A stretch of DNA of 8,772 nt, taken from the NCBI GenBank assembly GCA_003545655.1, contig DODJ01000020.1:1-8772 (forward strand), written 5' to 3'. The notes under the pieces were generated by a model that worked only from the letters and a program-made list of their open reading frames with translations, was not told where the DNA came from and searched no databases. This document shows positions 5,339 to 8,772 of the stretch, piece by piece; position 1 is the first letter of the stretch, and the number at the start of each line of letters is the position of its first letter. Origin of the DNA: Candidatus Saccharimonadota bacterium. Its GTDB lineage: Bacteria; Patescibacteriota; Saccharimonadia; Saccharimonadales; Saccharimonadaceae. Position numbers and translations under genes: made by a program.

Positions 5339-5367
5339 ATTGTAGCATATTTCTTTTGCAAGCTCAA
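5339..5367 (-). promoter_or_regulatory. Promoter of tRNA-Gly
   Basis: On the minus strand the -35 TTGAGC (5362-5367) is followed by a 17-bp spacer and the -10 TACAAT (5339-5344), which is also extended by TGC. The predicted start is near 5332, a few bases before the mature tRNA at 5328. This is one of the two clearest full promoters in the window. Confidence 0.78.
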
Positions 5368-5369
5368 TC

Positions 5370-5378
5370 TGTTACAAT
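5370..5378 (+). promoter_or_regulatory. Extended -10 of tRNA-His
   Basis: TGTTACAAT gives an extended -10 with TACAAT at 5373-5378. The predicted start is near 5385, about 16 nt before the tRNA. A nearer TACGAT at 5390-5395 would place the start inside the tRNA and is less likely. There is no good -35; the 16-17-bp position falls in a T-rich stretch shared with the tRNA-Gly spacer. Confidence 0.6.
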
Positions 5379-5387
5379 AGCTATTGT
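5374..5387. repeat. 14-bp palindrome over the tRNA-His -10 and start
   Basis: ACAATAGCTATTGT is a perfect 14-bp palindrome. It covers most of the tRNA-His -10 and reaches the predicted start site, and it lies 6 bp outside the tRNA-Gly -35. It could be an operator for a dimeric regulator, or chance symmetry in AT-rich promoter DNA. Confidence 0.35.
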
Positions 5388-5400
5388 TTTACGATAGCAT

Positions 5401-5478
5401 GGCGGATGTAGCTCAGTTGGTTAGAGCGCCTGATTGTGGTCCAGGAGGTCGGCGGTTCAATTCCGCTCATTCGCCCCA
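5401..5478 (+). tRNA. tRNA-His (anticodon GUG), G-1 and CCA encoded
   Basis: The acceptor GCGGATG pairs with CATTCGC, with one G-T wobble. An extra 5' G (position -1, base 5401) faces discriminator C73 (5475), the identity element for histidyl-tRNA synthetase, and CCA is encoded at 5476-5478. The D stem is GCTC/GAGC. The anticodon GTG lies at 5436-5438 in loop TTGTGGT. The anticodon stem CCTGA/CCAGG pairs except at the loop-closing 31:39 position, which reads A opposite C. The T arm GGCGG/CCGCT is good. A strong terminator follows. Confidence 0.97.
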
Positions 5479-5488
5479 AATTTATACC

Positions 5489-5519
5489 TAAGCCCCCTAT
5501 TCGGGGGCTTATTTATTTT
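5489..5519 (+). terminator. Intrinsic terminator of tRNA-His
   Basis: TAAGCCCCC (5489-5497) and GGGGGCTTA (5503-5511) form a perfect 9-bp stem with loop TATTC, followed by TTTATTTT. It begins 10 nt after the tRNA. The TAA stop of the convergent Clp-like gene (5509-5511) is the last three bases of the stem. On the minus strand the hairpin lacks a T-tract, so it is weaker for the Clp-like gene. Confidence 0.85.
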
Positions 5520-7920
5520 CTTCAGCAAGCGTATCGGCTTTCAAGCGACTGGAAAGCATTTCTTCAACCTGATCACGGGTAATCTCAATAGTGCTCCCAG
5601 GCGCAGCTTCATTACTCAGAAGTAATTTAGCAACCGTGTTCTCTACCGCTCGTTGCACCACACGGCGCATTGGTCGTGCGCCAAGCCGCGGGTCATACCC
5701 TGCTTCTACTAAATATTCCTTAGCATCATCGGAAACCGAAACGGTAATCTTTTGCCCGGCCAAATTCTTATTTACCCCAACTAACATTAGATCAACAACT
5801 TTCAAAAGCTGCTCTTTGGTTAGTGGCCCAAATACGACCATTTCGTCGAAGCGGTTTAAGAATTCGGGGTGAAACACATGACTTCCAATAAGTTCATTAA
5901 TAAAGTTCTCTTCAAACTGAGCCAATGCGTACCCGCGGGTAATATACTCTTGAATACGGTCGGCGCCCGCGTTGCTCGTGGCAATTACCACACAGTCACG
6001 GAAACTAATCTCGCGCCCACGGACATCACGCAGTATCCCTTCATCAAGTAGCTGTAGGAGCGTTGTAAGAACACTTGAGTGTGCCTTCTCAATTTCATCA
6101 AGAAGCACCACACTAAACGGCCGCTTCATTACCTGCGCAGTAAGGCTGCCTGGGTCATCGGCACCGTCAGCAATTAGCCGCTGTACATCATCAGCCGATA
6201 CGAACTCATTCATATCAAGGCGAATCATCGTATCCTCACCGCCAAAATACACTTCAGCAAGTGACTTTGCCAGCTCGGTCTTCCCTACTCCTGTTGGACC
6301 AAGGAACAAAAATGTACCCACAGGCCGACCCTGATTACGTACGCCCGAACGCGCCCGGCGCAGTGCGTCCGACACCACCTGAATAGCCCGTTCTTGACCA
6401 ATCATACGTTGGTGCAAAAGGCCTTCCAAGTTAAGAAGGGTTTCTTTTTCAGCAACATCATCTGCCGTACCCGCTTTTATACCGGTAGCCCGCTCGACAG
6501 CAAGCTGTACTGAACGCGAAGTAACCAACCCATTATCAGCATACTCAGCCGCCTGCTCCATTAGCCGTACCGCTTGGCCTGGCATCGCAAGATCATAGAC
6601 ATAGCGTTGGCTTAAACTATAGGTTTCTTTTAATGCTTGATACATGTAGGTCACCTTGCGCTTATACTCAACGCCTGGAATGTGATCTTCAAGCACCTTC
6701 ATCGTATCCGATTCATCGGTCGGCGCCACCATTACTTTGTTCATCGCCGCAACGAGCGCTGGCGTACGTTTACTAATACTGAGAAACTTTTGCTCGTTAA
6801 TAGCTAAGATCATCCGTAAACGACCCGCCTCGACAATAGGCAGTAGTTGCGATGTAATATCTACCGACCCAACACCCTCTTCAAAAAACAGCTCGGCATT
6901 ATCAAAACAGACGATAACATTTTTTGCCGCATAGGCCTCGCCAAGAACTGTGCTAACAAGCTGTTCTACCCTGCCGCGCTGGCCGCCCACTGAAAGGAGG
7001 CGCGACGCATCAAGCATAAATATCTGTTGATACCACAAGTCTTTCGGTGTTTTTGTGTCGGGCCCTATAAGCTTGGCGGCAAGCTCATATACCAGCTCGG
7101 TTTTGCCTACACCATCACGGCCTACAAGAGCAATCGTCCCGCCGCCTGAACCTAACGTTCCCATTAGTTGCTCTACCAGTTCCGGGCGCACTTCACCGCG
7201 CGACACTGTACCGCTGGTGGAAATATTCACCCCGAAATGAGACAACGTAGGGATCCAACCAAACGACCAGTCTCGCCCAATTCCTCCAGAACGTTTTCGC
7301 TTGCCGCGCTGCTGTATCATCTCGTCAAGATAGTGATACCACTTTACACCGCGCATAAGATCTTCTTCGGTAAGCTGTAAATGCCCTAACAATGTATCGC
7401 GAGCTGAAAGCTGACGCACCATTGCAACAATAATCACCCCGCCACTCACTCGACCATCTAGTTGGCTTGCAATACGTAAGGCTTCCTCAAAAATAACTGG
7501 CGTATCCTCACGGTTCTCGGAGGCCACCTCTTTAAGAAACCTTCCACCAACTCCAAACCGCACGTCAAAGAACACCCCACTATTCACTTTTAATAGTGCC
7601 AAGGCAATGTCTTTGGGGGTAGGTTGAGAACCAAGAAGTGCTAAAAGGTCGCTATCCATCCGTGCATCAATAGTATGGGTGTCTTCTTCCCTAGGAACCA
7701 TATGGAGCTCATACCAATACCAGTACGCCACCATAAGCGGTACCGCCATTACGCCAATAAGTGCCCACCCTACTGAAAGCCCCAAGAGTAGCCCGCCAAT
7801 GCCAAGCCCAATAAGAAGTACTACCGAAAATTCTATAAGCGTTACCCAAGTGCTAATATGACGGCCATACCGCGAAAGCTGTGCGCGACGACTATGCCAA
7901 TTGAACAGTTTTACTGCCAT
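5509..7920 (-). CDS. Membrane-anchored Clp/Hsp100-like double AAA+ ATPase (803 aa)
   Basis: Order: basic N-terminus; tight two-helix membrane hairpin (about 30-50 and 52-70); degenerate Clp-N-like helical region (about 88-200); basic linker (206-211); AAA+ D1; AAA+ D2. D1 has Walker A G267-T274 (K273), but the Walker B glutamate is Asn (D340-N341). The two arginine fingers are replaced near 391-394 by an Ala-Ala-Met-Asn stretch, and the pore-loop Tyr is Gln (Q314). D2 looks active: K547, D608-E609, R690, sensor-2 R749. Its usual pore-loop segment with GYVG is replaced by nine residues, 584-592, without an aromatic. No clear LGF/IGF ClpP-docking motif is seen. It is probably a cytosol-facing hexameric membrane machine. 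The ATG at 7920 overlaps the upstream gene's last 10 bp, implying translational coupling. An in-frame start at 7986 would add 22 unlikely residues. Confidence 0.9.
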   Translation of the reverse strand: MAVKLFNWHSRRAQLSRYGRHISTWVTLIEFSVVLLIGLGIGGLLLGLSVGWALIGVMAVPLMVAYWYWYELHMVPREEDTHTIDARMDSDLLALLGSQPTPKDIALALLKVNSGVFFDVRFGVGGRFLKEVASENREDTPVIFEEALRIASQLDGRVSGGVIIVAMVRQLSARDTLLGHLQLTEEDLMRGVKWYHYLDEMIQQRGKRKRSGGIGRDWSFGWIPTLSHFGVNISTSGTVSRGEVRPELVEQLMGTLGSGGGTIALVGRDGVGKTELVYELAAKLIGPDTKTPKDLWYQQIFMLDASRLLSVGGQRGRVEQLVSTVLGEAYAAKNVIVCFDNAELFFEEGVGSVDITSQLLPIVEAGRLRMILAINEQKFLSISKRTPALVAAMNKVMVAPTDESDTMKVLEDHIPGVEYKRKVTYMYQALKETYSLSQRYVYDLAMPGQAVRLMEQAAEYADNGLVTSRSVQLAVERATGIKAGTADDVAEKETLLNLEGLLHQRMIGQERAIQVVSDALRRARSGVRNQGRPVGTFLFLGPTGVGKTELAKSLAEVYFGGEDTMIRLDMNEFVSADDVQRLIADGADDPGSLTAQVMKRPFSVVLLDEIEKAHSSVLTTLLQLLDEGILRDVRGREISFRDCVVIATSNAGADRIQEYITRGYALAQFEENFINELIGSHVFHPEFLNRFDEMVVFGPLTKEQLLKVVDLMLVGVNKNLAGQKITVSVSDDAKEYLVEAGYDPRLGARPMRRVVQRAVENTVAKLLLSNEAAPGSTIEITRDQVEEMLSSRLKADTLAEENK

Positions 7921-8297
7921 GTAGGTACCCACCCTATCGCCATTAGAATAAACCCAACTATAGGAAAAAGCGGCACAAGCCACCACAATACAAGCACGAT
8001 ACCATCGTATAGTGCTTGGAGCACAATAGCAATGCTACCGATGAGGATAGTTGTTCCGCGTATGAGCGCCCCTATAGCACGTGAAAGGAGTTGGTCAAAT
8101 AATGCACGGACCTTCCCCCCAAGTGAAGCATCACCACTTGTACCCGCAGATATTTGCCGAAACGGTGCAAACAATGTCGAGGCTAATTGCCCGACCGAGA
8201 AAAAATCGAGCGTGCCTAAAAGCCGATCGCCTACCTTATGTAAATGGGTAAGCCACCCTTTTCCATACCACCATGAGACAAGACCCACCAAAAACAT
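7911..8297 (-). CDS. Small membrane protein, partner of the Clp-like ATPase (128 aa)
   Basis: I recognise the general look of a conserved hypothetical protein of Saccharibacteria but know no function. Residues 1-50 are aromatic and amphipathic (V7-S-W-W-Y-G-K-G, then D31-F-F-S and P45-F-R-Q-I), likely lying on the membrane surface. A soluble segment (about 51-72) follows. Two transmembrane helices lie at about 74-96 and 99-121, with an L-V-P-L-F-P turn inside the second. The gene is first in a two-gene operon, and its TAA (7911-7913) lies inside the Clp-like gene, sharing 10 bp. Such overlap usually means the proteins are made in fixed ratio and interact. It may recruit or regulate the ATPase in the membrane (inference). 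The ATG at 8297 follows a perfect extended -10 by 6 nt. Confidence 0.85.
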   Translation of the reverse strand: MFLVGLVSWWYGKGWLTHLHKVGDRLLGTLDFFSVGQLASTLFAPFRQISAGTSGDASLGGKVRALFDQLLSRAIGALIRGTTILIGSIAIVLQALYDGIVLVLWWLVPLFPIVGFILMAIGWVPTWQ

Positions 8298-8303
8298 ATC
8301 ATT

Positions 8304-8312
8304 ATTATAGCA
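8304..8312 (-). promoter_or_regulatory. Extended -10 of the membrane protein/Clp-like operon (leaderless layout)
   Basis: The minus strand reads TGCTATAAT, a perfect extended -10 (TATAAT at 8304-8309), then 6 nt (AATGAT) and the ATG at 8297. No -35 is seen at 16-17 bp. The operon shares a 50-bp gap with the divergent murT gene. Confidence 0.7.
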
Positions 8313-8333
8313 GTTTCACGCAAGAATGTAGGC

Positions 8334-8339
8334 TATACT
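8334..8339 (+). promoter_or_regulatory. -10 box of murT (leaderless layout)
   Basis: TATACT at 8334-8339 ends 8 nt before the ATG at 8348. There is no Shine-Dalgarno in between (ATATCTAT) and no clear -35 at 17 bp (CAGTTT). The divergent -10 of the Clp-like operon is only 24 bp away. Confidence 0.5.
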
Positions 8340-8347
8340 ATATCTAT

Positions 8348-8772
8348 ATGTCATCACCATTTACTGTTCTACTTGGAAAGGCCGTTCGCTACGCTGCCCG
8401 GCTTAGGGGTGGCGGTTCGGCGCTACCGGGGTTATTTGTAGAGAAGATTGACCCCTCTTTTGTGCCGAATACACTGGCGCAGCTTCCAAAAGGTGTCGTG
8501 ATTATCAGTGGTACGAACGGAAAAACCACTACCACGAAAATGGTTGTACAGCTTCTTGAAAGCCAAGGACTTACCGTATTTACCAACCGCACCGGAAGCA
8601 ACTTCGTTCGTGGCGTTGCTGCGGCACTTCTTGGCGACATCACAGCTACAGGAAAGCTACGGGCAGATATCGCTGTTTTAGAACTTGATGAAGCCCACGC
8701 TGTAAAATTCGTTGACGTCGTACAACCTCGCTACAGCTTACTGCTTAATGTTATGCGCGACCAACTTGATAG
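8348..8772 (+). CDS. murT: MurT, lipid II isoglutaminyl synthase Mur-ligase subunit (5' part, 141 aa visible)
   Basis: MurT with GatD amidates the D-Glu of peptidoglycan stem peptides on lipid II, using ATP and glutamine. The visible part begins with the family's basic N-terminal helix and G21-G-G-S-A-L-P-G motif. The Mur-ligase P-loop follows, G55-T-N-G-K59-T-T, which binds ATP. Next come T79-N-R-T-G-S-N, the acidic L111-E-L-D-E strand end and N134-V-M-R-D-Q-L-D, all characteristic of MurT rather than MurC-F. The cysteine zinc ribbon and C-terminal domain lie beyond the window edge, as would gatD, which usually follows. The start is fixed by the motif order and the nearby -10; no in-frame ATG lies upstream. 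The gene is divergent from the membrane Clp-like operon. Confidence 0.92.
   Translation, partial: MSSPFTVLLGKAVRYAARLRGGGSALPGLFVEKIDPSFVPNTLAQLPKGVVIISGTNGKTTTTKMVVQLLESQGLTVFTNRTGSNFVRGVAAALLGDITATGKLRADIAVLELDEAHAVKFVDVVQPRYSLLLNVMRDQLD

Noticed and set aside
7921..7986. In-frame start at 7986 giving 22 more N-terminal residues on the Clp-like protein.
   Set aside because: It would lie 76 bp inside the upstream membrane protein gene, and the residues look like an out-of-frame reading of its second helix. The start at 7920 gives a basic N-terminus before the membrane hairpin and a 10-bp overlap.
1..8772. CRISPR array, insertion sequence, integrase or phage genes.
   Set aside because: No regularly spaced repeats, transposase or integrase motifs, or long terminal inverted repeats were seen.

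Overview
The window looks like a compact, gene-dense chromosome segment from a Candidate Phyla Radiation bacterium, most likely Candidatus Saccharibacteria (TM7). This rests on the overall style of the proteins: a membrane-anchored Clp/Hsp100-like ATPase next to a small membrane protein, a MurT-type Mur ligase, an isolated type IV pilin, Nudix and cupin proteins, and very short intergenic gaps. All genes read with the standard bacterial code. UGA is seen as a stop only, which argues against Gracilibacteria and Absconditabacteria. The assignment is by recognition, not by a search.

Layout: 1-57 holds the 5' part of a tRNA-Arg(UCU) gene cut by the window edge. A Nudix hydrolase (105-572, minus) is divergent from a cupin (731-1147, plus). 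A convergent hairpin separates the cupin from a run of minus-strand genes: a type IV pilin (1195-1671), a cytosolic S9A prolyl oligopeptidase (1717-3765), a P-loop kinase-like protein (3880-4422), a 78-residue membrane protein (4457-4693) and a second Nudix hydrolase (4793-5194). Divergent tRNA-Gly(UCC) and tRNA-His(GUG) genes follow at 5254-5478. The last part is a two-gene minus-strand operon of a small membrane protein and a membrane-anchored double-AAA+ Clp-like protein (8297 down to 5509). It is divergent from the 5' part of murT (from 8348).

Two architectural patterns stand out. First, seven of the nine genes whose own promoter region can be inspected carry a -10 box ending only 6-8 nt before the ATG and show no Shine-Dalgarno, so they look leaderless. 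The two with a Shine-Dalgarno have the -10 exactly 23 nt upstream. Second, for three consecutive minus-strand genes the T-tract of the upstream gene's intrinsic terminator runs directly into the TGn of the next gene's extended -10. Terminator, promoter and start codon are thus packed into about 45 bp.

The most interesting protein is the Clp-like ATPase. It has a two-helix membrane hairpin, a degenerate first AAA+ domain, an intact second one, and no recognisable pore-loop tyrosine in either. It may be a membrane remodelling or scaffold machine rather than a normal ClpP-coupled unfoldase. Its translationally overlapping small membrane partner supports a dedicated two-component envelope complex.
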